The notes beneath the pieces were generated by a model. That model did no database searches, was not told the DNA's origin, and saw nothing but the letters and a program-made list of their open reading frames with translations. The position numbers were made by a program, and so were the translations under genes. From contig NC_088178.1 of NCBI RefSeq assembly GCF_028769735.1, forward strand, positions 17,806,357 through 17,870,356: a DNA stretch of 64,000 nt, written 5' to 3'. The DNA is from Zonotrichia leucophrys gambelii (taxonomy: Eukaryota > Chordata > Aves > Passeriformes > Passerellidae). Positions 1-12,747 of the stretch are shown piece by piece (within the stretch, counting starts at the first letter, position 1; every line of letters begins with the position of its first letter).

Positions 1-1716
1 AGTCTCTGGGGATTCACAAGAGTTTATGCATTAGCACAGCATTATTTCTGATCCCGCTGAAAAGTGCACAGAAACGTACATGATTCAAGTCTTTGATTCC
101 TTTCACACAGGAAAAAAATGCATCCAGAACCGACTGAACTGCATACAAACTCCTGCAATCAGATGAGTATAGGATACATCCCTGCTCCAATTCAGACAGG
201 ATCAGCCTATGGAGTGAGTGTACAGTGCAGGCCCTACAGAAATGTAGAAACAGTTCTGTATCTGAATTACCAAAAAGAAAATATGAGGACCTGTCTTGTA
301 AACACACAGGCATGCTGCATGCTCCAATGTGCTATCTGGTAACAGCTATGGACAAAATCTTGTAAGTCTTGAGGATAAGTTACAAGAATCCTTCTTCTGG
401 AAGGATGGCACAGAATGATGCTTTTCATGCCTAAGCATTTCAGTTGTTTCACTGGAACAGTACACAGAAGCAAACAGCTGGTAAGGTGAAAAAAAATGTG
501 TGGGCGTGGGTTGACAATGAAAAAGCAGGTCAAATATTACAAGTACTGGAGAAAAGAGCTTTGTATCAACTCATCCTACCAGCTGAGACAACCAGTGCCT
601 AATGTCCCAGATTCCCTCGTTAGCTGGCAGGGTAGGACAGACCCACTCTGGAGGTCCTGCTGATTAGGGGGAGTTTAAAGACTTGCATTTACTGAGGAAG
701 GGATGCATTAAAAGAAGGAAGGAAAGAAAAAGGCTTTCCTCTTATCATCCTTCTGTCATCACCCACAGAAAGGAATTTGACCTTTTGATTGAGTTGTTTT
801 CTTGCTTTGTTTAGTAGTGAATTGTCATTTGCAACGGGTCTCTGCCATCCATGAAGTCCCTAAGCTCTCTGCTATAGAAATTTATGCTATGGAAGGAATG
901 CACATCAGTAATAAAGATCAACAGGATTATGGTTACTTAATTGGACTCTGGCTAATAAAATTAACCAATAGATTTAAGAGAGGTTTTTTGTTTTCTTTTG
1001 TTTAGCATTACCAACAATATTTTCCCTCTGACTACATGCTAGGGAAAAGCATTTCCTATTTTCCTAAGCTTTTAGTGAAGTTTGCTTCTTTTTACATTTT
1101 GAGCCTAAATTTTGGAAATGTAAATTCTTAATAATGTTCAAATACAAATTAAGCAAAGTGATAGCTCCATTTTACAAGCCAGTTTACATACAAGCCAGTT
1201 TAGGGCTGCCTTATACTATCACAGCTTGATTAGAGTAACAATAACAAAACTCATAACGTTTCCTTGTTGTTTTTAAAGTTTTGCCTCTTCAGGTTTTATC
1301 AGAGGAATTCCATATAAGAGAGCAAGCTTTAGTAATTCCTTGTCTCCTCTAATATTTTCTTTTGCCCAACCCATTTCACATTTGTATACCACATTAATAT
1401 ACTTGCAGTTATTTGAATAGAAACTGTATTATATATTTTGATTTCTGAGCAGTAATTGGAAGTAACAGCAGAATCTTAAGCAGTAACCCAGCTGTCTCCC
1501 AAGCATTATTAAACCTAAAGAGTTATTGTGAATGCACAAAACTACAAAGGAATTGTAAAGAAATTATTTCATCTGTATATGATTTTAATCAAGCTTGGCT
1601 TGCTGTTAAAGGCTTTTTTAATGAAGACTGCATTTCCCTTATGAGAGTCCCGACCGTGTAGTTCAGTATCAGCCAACCAAGCACTATTGCCATAACAATA
1701 GCTAGAGGGTTTACCA

Positions 1717-1717
<1 letters not shown>
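1..1717. other. Unique non-coding DNA, no gene seen
   Basis: The first 700 bases are moderately GC-rich and the rest is AT-rich. The only open frames are under 100 codons, overlap on opposite strands (for example 14-313 minus against 118-342 plus), and resemble no family I know. I see no repeat, promoter or RNA gene here. It is probably intergenic or intronic. Confidence 0.6.
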
Positions 1718-1757
<40 letters not shown>

Positions 1758-1800
1758 GAAAAAAACCCCCACACAAAACAAAACAAAAAACCCCCACAAC
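1718..1800 (+). repeat. A37 run plus A/C-rich low-complexity tract
   Basis: An uninterrupted run of 37 A (1718-1754) is followed by GGGG, A7 and then mixed AC-rich sequence (ACAAA-like units, CCCCC blocks) to about 1800. No AATAAA signal or recognisable gene-derived sequence lies immediately upstream, so a processed-retrocopy tail is possible but unsupported. The two overlapping minus-strand frames across it encode phenylalanine runs and are artefacts of the homopolymer. Confidence 0.9.
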
Positions 1801-4800
1801 CCTGCATTTCAATCTGCTTCTGATCACTTATTTAGGGAATGGCAGACAACTAACAGACAAAAATAAGCTAATTGATAATTAGCAAAAAGTCTGCTTGGAC
1901 AAATAAAAGTTAAATAATATTTTATTAATATAGTTTTCAATGCAGTTATTTAATTAAAAGTATCAGCTCATCTGGGATTTTCTTCTTTTCCTACATCATT
2001 ATTTCCACTACTATAAATTACTGATTTTAATAGGTTGAGTCAAACTCTTTGCTGCTAAATTCTTAAAAATTTAATATGTGAATACTGGTTTTCTTATTTC
2101 CAATGCAAAACCAGAGCTATGAAAACACAAAAAGATTATTTTGACTAAAGCTGGCTGAAAACTGAAACAAATGTCTCTATCTTCTAATTTTAGGACATGC
2201 TCCTGCAAGCATTAAAAACTCATAAAAGAATACTAACACCACCAATTCCTGATTTTAATGGCATTAATAAAATGAAAACTTCTACATCTGTCTCAGTGTT
2301 TGCAGTCAGGATTGGTGCATTAGTGCCAAACTTTGAAAACCCCAACTCACACAAATTGTTGCTTTGAAGTTAATGAGATATTTGTATGAGTAGGGGCTAC
2401 TCACTTGAGCCAGTGTTTTCTGGTTTGAGCCTTAGTCCTTTCTGTTGCCAAGTGTACTTAAGTTTATAAGACCATCCATTTCAACACATTTTGTTTAGTT
2501 AAACTGAAGTACTTCATTTTTAAGGAAAAAGTTATATTGCCAAAAAGTATAAACAGGGCTAACTTTGACTAATATAAATATTTGAAAACCAGAACTTTTT
2601 GTAACATCTTATAGAAACAATCCTAATGCAGATGACAGAGGGAAAAGTGCTTTTATGGAATAGATAGTTCAGCTGAAGGATAGCACAGAGGAAGTTTCAA
2701 AAATAAATATGAATAAAATTGTCTTCTATCCAGCATATTTAAATCCAGTTCAGAATATTATTGCCTAACATTTAAATATGAATGTTTTACATTTCCAGTT
2801 CTGCAGCATAATATTTAAACCTTAAGCCGCTCTAATTAAGAGAAATCAATAAATTAATTCCTATTGCCAGCTTTAAAGTTTATTTGCTAATAAGCAACTG
2901 GACAAGGGATGTGTGAAATGAATAGTTGAAGAAAAACTCTGACAGCAAAAGAGAGGTCCAGAGGGTGAAGTTGGTTTATTAGGCACCGTTTGTCATGAAT
3001 GGGTCTAGTGCACGTACAAAAGCAAATCCCACTACCTTAGAAGATTAATTCTGAAGGAGGCACTCGTGGGTCAAAGTATACATAAGCGTGTGCCTAATCT
3101 CAGAGAAATCAGGCTATTTTCTCACAGCAATTAAGCAGAGGTCTAGGGTTTCACCCACAGTGTATTTAAACACAGGATACAATTAAACCCCAAAGTATTA
3201 ATATCTGTGCTGTGCAAAATTGCCCAGGAAATAGATTTTGCACTCTTTCAAATGGAAAGCAAGGCAAATTAAGGAGGGTGACTTTATTTGAGTAAAAATT
3301 ATCCTGAAACAAATGTAAGTCATTCATTTTTAACTGTTAATTCCTTATGTACACTTTTTTCCTTTCTTTTTCCTGCTCACGTAATTTTCTCTGGAATGTG
3401 CAATGTTCAGTGGATATAAGCAATCAACACCATCTCATGAAAATAGTTTTGATTTCAGGGTTAGTATAATATCTACATGATAATGGTTTAACAAAAGCAT
3501 TTCAAAAATCTTTTTGAGCAAAATGCTGCTCTGTACTAGAAATCTTTAAGATCAAGGGGAAGAGAGACTGCAGCATCTTATTCAGCAAAAAGCCCTTACA
3601 AAAGAGCTCTTTCCTCCTCCATGTCTGCGGATTATTGAGCACTGTGAGTGAAAGGAACACAGCAACTTAAAGAAATTTAATGTCAATTTAAAATGTTTCT
3701 AGAGAAAAGGGGAAAAAGTCCTCTAAAGATGTAACATAATTTTTACTGCACTTGAACTTCTCTACATAAATGTAGTAAGAATTAAATAATCATTTTAAAC
3801 AAACGCTTTTTCATCTCCCTAAGAATCCTTTCTGATTTTATGGTCTTCCACATTATTTAAAATATGATTCACTTTGGTCTATCTATCACACCTACATAAT
3901 CTATTTCACTCCCAAACCACTTTATAAAAATAAAAAGATCAATCTTCCCCCTCACTGTAGACAATTGGCATATCCTTTCAGAAAAACTGTTTATATACAA
4001 AGTAACAGACTATACTCTGATAAATCTCCCCTCCTGTATTTTTACACTTAAAATTGTTATATTTTACTGCCATAGCAATGTACATAATAATATAAACAAA
4101 CTAATTCTAGATTTCAAATCTTCTATGTATTAAATTTTAGAAATTGTGTGAAAAATTGTGGTACTTCCAGCTTTCAAATCAATTATGTGTTACACAGGAT
4201 GCTAATAAATATTCTACACAGTCAAGTAACATGAAGACATTTTTAAAAATAAACAAAAAAATTGCTTCTTGCTGATCACATTGGTCAGCGAGAAACTATT
4301 TTAACCTTTAAAAATGCAGCATATCCCAAAACAAGTTGCTACTTAAATAAATGCTCTTCTTGAGCGCAAGTGACCTTTTAAATGATTATATCTCAGCATT
4401 TGCAACAAGAAGAATTTCACCTATCACCTTTACACTGTTGATGTGCTGCATTGGGTGAATCCATAACCTTTTCACAATATGTAACACACTGCAGAACACA
4501 AAATTACTCACTAACTTTAATTAAATCCCTTTAGAAAAGTCCTGTTGACCTCTTTGGAAAGAAATCTTACTAAATGAAAACAAAAAAGAAACAAAATACA
4601 AATCCCTCAACATTTGATAGCTCTAAATGAACCTCCAACCGTTTCAGAAAATTATCTTTCTGAGCACTGAATAAGTTTGCTGCTCTGAATTTTTCATAGT
4701 AAGGGTTTTAGATAAACTTCAGTAAAGCTTTTTAAAAAATCTTGCTTAAAACACATAACTCTTAGCTTTTCCAGCAGTCTCTAAGGGCCTGGTGGAAGCT

Positions 4801-7060
4801 TGGTGAAGTCTTTGGAATATGCCTTAAAACAGTAATCTAGTTCAGTCCTCCAGATTCTGAACTTTCAGAAAAGAATCCAAAACAAAAGAAAGAGAAAAAA
4901 TATTTTCATCACTTACTTTCTAAAGCTCCAGACTTTTTTTTTTCCAGTGAAAATACAATCTAGACCAAAACAATAGATATAAAAGAACTCTGACTAACAA
5001 AACAAACAGCAAAACTGCTCCTGAACCAAATTCACTGTTTTCATACAAATGATTGTAGCTGGCATAGAGCTGTGACCTCTTTGCTCAGTACAAAATGACA
5101 ACACTGATTTCAAACTTTAAATTAAGTTAGGAGCAAAATCAAACATAATATATGCTACCTTCAAAATCCGTGATTAATTTAAAGGGACACAAGAGTTTGC
5201 AAATTCTTTTTCACTCAGTTCAAGTTAAGGATCAGCCCTCTAAACACAGTTAATGTCTTCTGATTATAGAAAGAAGTGCAGTAAGCCTCTGCCCACACAC
5301 GTGTGCAGTACGAGTTGTTAAGCATGTGTTTAACATGAGCACACACTTCAAACCAGCAAGAGATACATTCCTTCAGTTCACATGCAGCCTGAATTTATAA
5401 ACACTTTGTAGTCATCTGCTGTAAGAAAAAGGTGCTACAGTTCACTTTTGATGCTGAGATGATGGTAATTATTTACTATGTTCTCTACAAGATGAATTAA
5501 AGAGGAAACATAAATCGATGTGGTTTTATACTTAAAAAATCTTTATGAAGACAGTGGATTTTAAATTAAGAGTATGACACATTTTAAATAACATTATTTG
5601 TTGCTCTCATTACTCTATTTTTTTAAATTCTGTTTGAGACACCACTAGAGAGAAGCCCATTTATTTGAAATGAAATCTATTGCCATGGAAGCTTTTATTA
5701 AAATTAAAAATAGCCCTCAATAATGAAAACAAATTTACAAAGGATTCTCCTTTTGTTTTTTAATGTTCTGGGTTAATAAGCCAGTGATCTCAAAAAAGAT
5801 TACAATCTCCTGATATAAAATAAAAAATTAGTGTCCAATAATACACTGAAGTACTGGAACAAAGAATTGGAGAGACACAAGAAATATGGAACTTGCTGTG
5901 GCTTTCTCTAGACAAAGGAGATGAGTTATCTGATTGGTGTGTAATCACAAAGTTAAACAAACAGCAATAAGGCTAAACTAATTCACTGTCAAGTCTACAT
6001 GTCATCCTAGCTGGTTCATTATGTGCATTTGTGACAAACAATGCAGAAGAGACAACTGTACTGAATCAAATAACTTGCAACAGTTTACACTCCTATAAAA
6101 CTATTTACATTTTGTCAAATGAATATTTATAACAAGTGGCTTTCCCTTCACAAACACTATAGCTCAAGCAGCTCCCATTCATTATCGTATTTAGGAAGTA
6201 CAAACACTAATTCTGTGATTCAGCAGCACAGTCTGTTGTAACTTGCCAGAAAACAAGGCCTGCAATACTAATATAAAATCTAGGAGAAACGTGCTGTTGC
6301 CTCCAGTTTTTCAAATGTCCCAGCATTTTTATGTCTCCCAGTCACAGGAATTCAGTTTCAATATTCTCCCTGCCCTTCAGCATAGCATGCCCCAATGAAA
6401 CAGCCGGTGGAGTTTATTTTGCACTTTATCAATACAGTGTAAACCAGCATGTGCTTACCTCCATGGGGTTACTGAACCCAACTTGTCTGTGTGCACAGAC
6501 AGCACTTTGGCCACAGATGTGACTGGTTAACTGTACAAGCAAGGAGGATAAATCCACACAACAATACTTCATTCACCAAGGAAATCTGCTGTGGATTACA
6601 GCTTCTCTATGGTTACGTCTGTTCTTAATTTACTGCTTTTATTCAGTTTTCAACCATAAATGAGCCCCTTATGAGGTATTCACTATGAAGAATTGACAAC
6701 TCTTTTTATCTACTCGAAAAATATTTTTGGATAATAATTTATGGTTACGAAATATTTTAAGCAGTTTGAATAGTTACATTATATTCTTTCAGTACTTAAT
6801 GATGCAGTATCCCCTATAAAAATGGAGACCTGGCCAATCTATCGATTTCACATATTTAAAACAAAACCCAGCAGCCTCGGCCATACAGAAATACAAATTT
6901 TAAAACTGCATATATCATGGGAATGGCATTGTGGTTTTTTTAAAAAGCTCTTAAACAGTATCTCATGAGGAAATCCTGGGCCAGAATGGTGACTAAGGGC
7001 CCTGTGGATGGGAATATAAAGAAGGCCTTTTTGCAGGCACAATATTTTGTTTATGGCCTC
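1801..7060. other. AT-rich non-coding DNA, no gene seen
   Basis: More than 5 kb of AT-rich sequence contains almost no open frame of 60 codons or more. The single one, at 6331-6522, shows no recognisable protein. I see no transposon end, RNA gene or tandem array. Short A/T homopolymers are common. Confidence 0.6.
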
Positions 7061-7085
7061 TTTTTTTTTTTTTTTTTTTTTTTTT
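7061..7085 (+). repeat. T25 homopolymer
   Basis: There are 25 consecutive T, preceded by GGCCTC and followed by AAGTTTGCG. The run is long enough to vary in length between individuals. No retrogene body was recognised on its 3' side, where a minus-strand poly(A) copy would lie. Confidence 0.95.
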
Positions 7086-9762
7086 AAGTTTGCGATAGAT
7101 GTAGATTTTAAACAGTATTCAACAGAGAAATTGTGAAGCTGTCTGCTATGCTGGGGAGGGTTACTGCATTATTTATGTTTTATTTATGAAACTGAAATGT
7201 GAGCATGGGTATTTTAATCTTGTTTCACCATCAAAGATAGTCTCTCAATTTGTATGCTGAATTAATGTGCTATCTACTTCGTAAAAGCAATCTAAAGGGA
7301 CTGATTAGCATTGGGCACTCGGTGATGCTTGGAAAAGAAGGTTGTGAGTAAGCAGAGCTGCCTAGGAAACGTGCAGCAAAGCTCCTGGTGTGAAGGTCTA
7401 TTTGTCACACACTGATATCCCCCCTTCCATCGGCTCCGAGGCACATCCACAGAGGGACACCGTCCATTGGAGCTGCAGCTGGCAATGGAGGAGGGCAGCC
7501 ATGTGAATGATTCTGAATATTTTTATTAATTGAGACAATAGCAATGAGGCTTTAAAAAGCCTTCCAAGATGACAAAGTCCCCTTTGCATTATTTCAGATT
7601 AATTTAAAGTGTTGGCACACAAAGCTTTGCAACTTTATTCTTGGCAGAATATGAGTACTTGCAGACTCATTGATACTCAGGGATTCTTCACTATTACAGA
7701 GTAAACTCCCTGTAGATAAACAAAAGAAAACATTTGAATGAGGTACTTGCAGTGTTTTCCTCATTAGCAGCTACAGTGTCTTGAGCAGGGAATGAGTGTT
7801 TTGGGAAAAGAATTCTTGGCATTAACAAGAAAGGACATTGCTTTTACAGGCAAGAACACTTTATGGCTTTCTGATACATCCTATCACAATACCATATGTA
7901 ATCCAAATAAAAAAATACAACTGAAAGCAAAATTAAGTGTTAGGGTACTTTAAAAGTAAGTGCACTTGTATATAAATACAGCAGAGAAATGCTGAACTGA
8001 TTTTAGTTTGGTTGCTTTAAATATTGCCCCTGATGTTTTATGGATTCCAGTTCTTCCTTTGTTTGCTATTTAATTGCAACTGGTTTTGATTTCTTTATAA
8101 AAAAGAAAATGCTTTGTTTAAGACTGAATATCCTCATTTTCATGTAGTGAATGCAGTAAGAATGTTAGGTGAAGGCAGACATTTTCCGCATGCATTTGAG
8201 ATTCCCCTGGAGTGGCTGGATAAAACACTATGGCAGATACTCAGCTCTACAATCAGAGGGATTGTGCCAGCGAGTCTTTAGAGCCTTTTGAGCACAAAAC
8301 TTCCCTGAGTTAGGGGTTACCTTTTAATGGTGTGTGCATGCGTGCAGACACATTGGTGAGCTGGGGCTGCCGCTGCGCTTTAACAGTCTGGGTGCTCTCC
8401 TAATCTGCATTTATGAATGGAAGTTTTAAATTTAGCTAGAGTGAGTGAATAGCCCCAGGGCTACTATCAGTTATGTTTGGTACCATGATCCAAACTTAGC
8501 ACTTACATCTCACTTATTATGTAGAGATGTAATGGATGGCAAAATCTCTAAGAGCTTGATGAGTCTGAGAACTCAGCAACTTCTTTTGCATGACAGATGC
8601 ACATGTCAGAAGGAAAAAAAAAAATAGGAGCACCAAAGCAATAAAAGTTGCTGCTGTTCTGAAGTGCCAAATTGGCTTGAAAAGAGCCACCTGGATTTGT
8701 ATTTCTGAACAGCATGTGCTGCCCCAAGAATCTGCATTACTTCTACTGCATACAAAGACAGGAAAGGAGTTCCCCCTAAAAACCAAATTCTTGGATTACT
8801 TGCATGTGTGCACCAAGTCGGTGAGGTGCACACCACAGCCACCACATGGAAAAATAGGAGCTGAACCTGCTGAACCTTTGGATATTTTATAGATTTATGC
8901 CCATGTAACTGAAATTGTGGAGAGGAGAAACACTGACACCCCAAAGCAGCTAACAGCTCCTAACTGGCCATTTCATCCAAGAATTAGGATGAGGTGAAAA
9001 CTTAATTAGTAAGTTTCCTTCTTTTTACTGTAAGGGCTACTGAACATCACACTGCTCCAAGCCACACAGCCATTTTTTCCCCAAGGATTTCTGTTTCAGA
9101 AATAGGAAGCTAAATCACCTGTGTTTTCCAGCATAAATACTACAAATCACAATAATTTAATGCTACAGGTCTGAATTAAGCTGACAATGGCAAGGACACT
9201 GCAACATAAGATCCCTACTCCACTGTGAATTCAGCTTCTCCTCACACGTCTTGCAGCTGAGAATGGATCTGCACTGGGACACCTGACCCAGGCAGCTGAT
9301 CAAGTGTAATCCGTCTGACCCACCTGGCACCAGAGCCAGCCTGTATTAATTTGAATCCTACCCCTTACTGTAGCACCTGTATTAACAAGTGCTAGTCAGA
9401 GGGCCATTTAGCACTAAATTCTCCCAACAAATCACAAGCACAGAACTACCTGTGTTAAACAGCTTCTTCTCCCCAAGGTTCTGCAAAAATCTTCAGCTTA
9501 TCAGGAGTCTACAAAATATACCAATTCTTCTTTGATGTGAGGGAATGCATTCATTGTTAGCTGAATGATAACACACAGAGAAGCAGAGGGACTGAAATAT
9601 CATCAAATTATTGACATTGATTTTTTTCTTTACCTCTTTTCTCATAAGTATATTTGCACTTAGGCAAAGTGAATTTGTCCAGCTGATCTGCTCTACAAGT
9701 CAACATGCAAAGATTAACAGTTTGCTTAATTAGAGTTTGCAAATTGAACCTTTGAAAATCAA
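7086..9762. other. Unique non-coding DNA with a possible conserved block
   Basis: This is mixed-composition unique sequence. The part at about 7395-7610 is non-repetitive and less AT-rich than its surroundings, and ends in homeodomain-type AT words (ATTAATT, AGATTAATTTAA). It looks like a conserved non-coding element by texture only. Open frames at 8445-8944 overlap on both strands (up to 112 codons on the minus strand) and match nothing I recognise. The stretch ends where the CR1 relic begins. Confidence 0.5.
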
Positions 9763-12240
9763 AATTCATAGAAACATTCAGGTTGGAAAGGGCTTGGCAA
9801 GGTTGCTAAGTCTAAATTACTGCTTAAAGCTGTCTCAAAACTGAATTTAGACCAAAAACTAAGAATTCAGCCTTTAGCAAGAATTTTGACTTGAATATCT
9901 ATTCTCTTGGAGACCCTCACAACCCCTCTGGACAAGCTGCTCTAAAGACTACTTATTTTCATAGCATAAGAGAAAAAAATTATTTCATCTAGTGAAACTT
10001 TCCCTACAACAATTTATGACTGTTAACTCTCATGATGCTTCTGTACATCTCTATAAAGAGCCTGGCCACATCTTTTCTGTAATGTCATTGCAGATACTGG
10101 AAGGTTGCTGTCCCCTTGGAGATATCCCTTCCCCAGGGTAAATAAAACCCAGCACTTCAGTCCCTCCTCACAGGCCAAGTGCTTCAGCTTCTCATAATCT
10201 TGTAGGCCTTCCACTGAATTTGATCCAGTTTTTCAATGTTTGCTCTGTGGGCAGGTCCAGACCTTTTCTAGCAAATGCTATTTAAAGAGGAATAATCACT
10301 TCCTTTGATCTGTGCTCCTGGTTACACAACCCTTCCACGCTGCCAGGATGACTGACAACTCTGGTACAGACTATTGTCCACCTCCTTCCAGAGCTGCTGT
10401 GCAGCAGTCCATAGCCTAAGCTGATCCAGAACCATTCTTCCCAGGGCTAGGGACTTGCATTTCTTGATGAAATTAATTGGGTCTCATTGTCCCAGTTCCC
10501 AGTATCTCAAAAACCATAAAATTGATGGGTGTCTCCTCCTCCAGGTCACTGGTGAAGATATAAACCAGTGCTGGGAGAGGTCACAGAGGAACTACACTTC
10601 CCAAGCAGAGCAGCAACCTTTTGAGCTGGATGATCCAACCAGTTTTTCACCTTAGTAGTTCCCTCATTTAAACTGTGATGTTCCTACCTGGATGCAAGGG
10701 AAGTTGTTTTGAAACCCTTGCTAAGGTCATTGCAGATGACACTCATTATGCCCCTCCACCTACACATGTACCTGTTTCATCATAGAGGGCAATCAGGCTG
10801 ATAAGCATGATTTACCTTTATACATTTCTGTTGGCTCTTTCAAACCACCCTCTTCTTCATGTGCCCAAAATCTAACATCACTCAATTATTTTCCCAGGGA
10901 CTGAAGCAAGGATGACCAGCCTAGAGTTCCTTGAGTTGTCTTTCTTGATGTGCTTGAAGACTGATAGGAATTCTGTCTTCCTGCAGTAATTAATGACTTT
11001 TATTGATGCCCACAACCTCTCAAAGATGATGGATAAAGTCCAGCTCATCCACATGTTCTCTTAGCACTGCTGGATGCCTCCCAGCTGGTCCTGCAGACTG
11101 GTATAGGTCAAGGTTTCTCAAGAGAACTCTGACTGATCCTCTCCCACTACTGGTATTTTCTGTCCTCCTTCAATCCTGCGTGTCTAGTCAGAGGCATGGG
11201 AGGCTCTGTCAGTGAACAGTGGGGCAATGAGCTACAGCCTTATCTGCACCTGCTGTTACTGTTTAGCAGCATCCACTTAGCACATTATCCCCTTATACCT
11301 CTACTACAGCGCTAGAGGCTCTTGCTGAATTTGATATCCCTTGTCAGGTTAAACTCCAGCTTTACTTCCCTATAACCTCAGTTCTAGCTGAGGTTTGGTT
11401 TTCCTAACACCTCTTCTGCTTGTCTAGGCAAGGCTTGGTATCCTCTTTTCCCTTTGCATGTTTGCCTTCTGTCTATGTCCTTTTTGCACAGGAATTCAGT
11501 CACAAGAACACCCAAGATGACGTTCTCCTGATAATTAACATTTTCAGTGTTGGGATAAACACTGTTGTGCTTTGAGGAGGCAGTTCTTAAAAATCTGCCA
11601 GCTTTCCTGAGTACTTTTGTCTTTCAACACTGCCTTCCATAGGACCCCACCTACCAGTTCCCAAAAAGTCTTCCCTCACCCAGCCTGACACTTCTTCTTT
11701 AGAAGAGCTCTTTGAAATTATTTCATGCACTCCCCTAGCACCTTCTTCCGTGCCTAGCCTCCTAAAGAGCCTGCACCAGTCACCCTAACTGCACTTCAGT
11801 CCTATCAGCCACTGCATCAGTCATCCCAAAGACTTTATTGTCCTGCAACCACACGTTGAGCTTCAGCTCCTCCTGTTTATTTCCCAGGCTGTGTTCTTTG
11901 TGCACAGGCACTTGAGGTTGGCCCTCAGGGTGGGATTTAGCCTTTCTGATAGTTTGTCCTGTTAACCCACCCTACATAATAACTATAACCTCTGTTCCCT
12001 TACTTAACTACAAGGTTGTTTGGTTCTCATATCCTAGTCCACATAGTTTAAAGCCTTCCTCATCAGGTTGGCAAGCTTTCTGTAATTGGTTTTGCTTATA
12101 ATCACTGTGTGAAACAAGATGTAGTTGCCTTCTACTTCTTTCTTGAATGTATGTAACAGCATAACAAAGATCAGTTATGAATTCTGGACATTCTGATAAC
12201 CAAGGAAGAATCTTTTTCTTCATTAGTAAAAATGTCAATA
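9763..12240 (-). mobile_element. Ancient CR1 non-LTR retrotransposon, about 2.4 kb relic
   Basis: The element is inserted antisense: its 3' end lies at the left, and reading the minus strand gives CR1 in order. CR1 elements move by target-primed reverse transcription and end in short ATTCTATGAT-like repeats rather than poly(A). At 9763-9800 the minus strand reads the typical CR1 3' tail, a CCAACC-type stretch running into TTCTATGAAT. Pieces of reverse transcriptase follow at 10023-10930. From about 11000 to 12240 the sequence still resembles CR1 sequence upstream of the reverse transcriptase core, for example the segments near 11350, 11930 and 12050. Many stop codons and indels show it is dead and old. 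The right boundary is uncertain, since similarity fades after about 12240 without a clear edge. Most avian CR1 copies are strongly 5'-truncated to a few hundred bases, so this is a long one. Family assignment is from recall of CR1 sequences, not from a search. Confidence 0.88.
10023..10930 (-). pseudogene. Degenerate CR1 reverse transcriptase (ORF2) remnant
   Basis: The minus strand, read right to left, shows successive CR1 reverse transcriptase motifs. At 10928-10893 is NSRLVILASVPG, matching the family's NYRPVSLTSVPG block. At 10816-10802 is GKSCL. At 10595-10539 is VPL*PLPALVYIF followed by TSDLE, matching VPQGSVLGPVLFNIF with an internal stop. At 10474-10430 is NFIKKCKSLALGRMV, matching the KFNKGKCKVLHLGR block. 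The open frame at 10214-10023 begins EGLQDYEKLKHLA, matching the C-terminal RGLEHLSYEERLRELG block. The catalytic ADD box expected between the last two RT blocks is not visible. The order is correct, but stops and frame changes preclude function. Confidence 0.85.
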
Positions 12241-12697
12241 AAATCCCTTTGCTTTGCTATGAAATAACAAGCAGAGATGACATGGCTAGAGAGAAGGATG
12301 ACTTTGCACCTATACAGGCTTCAGGCTGATGCAATGACTTGATGCCACTGAGCAGCCCAAGAACAGGTCTGACACGTTTCACAATTAGAATACTTCAGGA
12401 TCAAAAAGTATAAAGATGACTTAAAATCCCCAAGCTATGCCAACTCCTTCTACAATTGAAGATCTGGCCCTGTAAGCAAAGCATCCAGCTGTCAGTGTCA
12501 AGAGTCAACAAACTAGACTTAAAGCGTAAGCAGCTAAAACTGCACTGAAACAAAACATTCACATCCTGAAATTAGGTATATTTATTAGCAATAGATTCAG
12601 CACACATGAGAAGGCAAGAGGGGACAAGCTAAATGAACACCAGATTGACCCTATCAGGACAACAGAAAAGTGAACTGGTGTAGTTGGTGAGCAGCTT
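12241..12697. other. Non-coding flank of the CR1 relic
   Basis: This could be a more diverged 5' part of the same CR1 copy or unrelated unique DNA; I cannot decide by eye. No open frame of interest is present. Confidence 0.4.
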
Positions 12698-12747
12698 CAG
12701 AATATGGCTTCAGTTTCAGAATATGGCTTCAGTTTCAGAATATGGCT
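12698..12747 (+). repeat. 19-bp tandem repeat, 2.6 copies
   Basis: The unit CAGAATATGGCTTCAGTTT occurs at 12698-12716 and 12717-12735, and a partial copy of 12 bases lies at 12736-12747. The copies are identical, so the duplication is recent relative to the decayed CR1 nearby. Confidence 0.95.

Noticed and set aside
1560..1754. Possible processed retrocopy ending in A37
   Set aside because: There is no AATAAA upstream, no recognisable gene sequence, and no target-site duplication that I can see.
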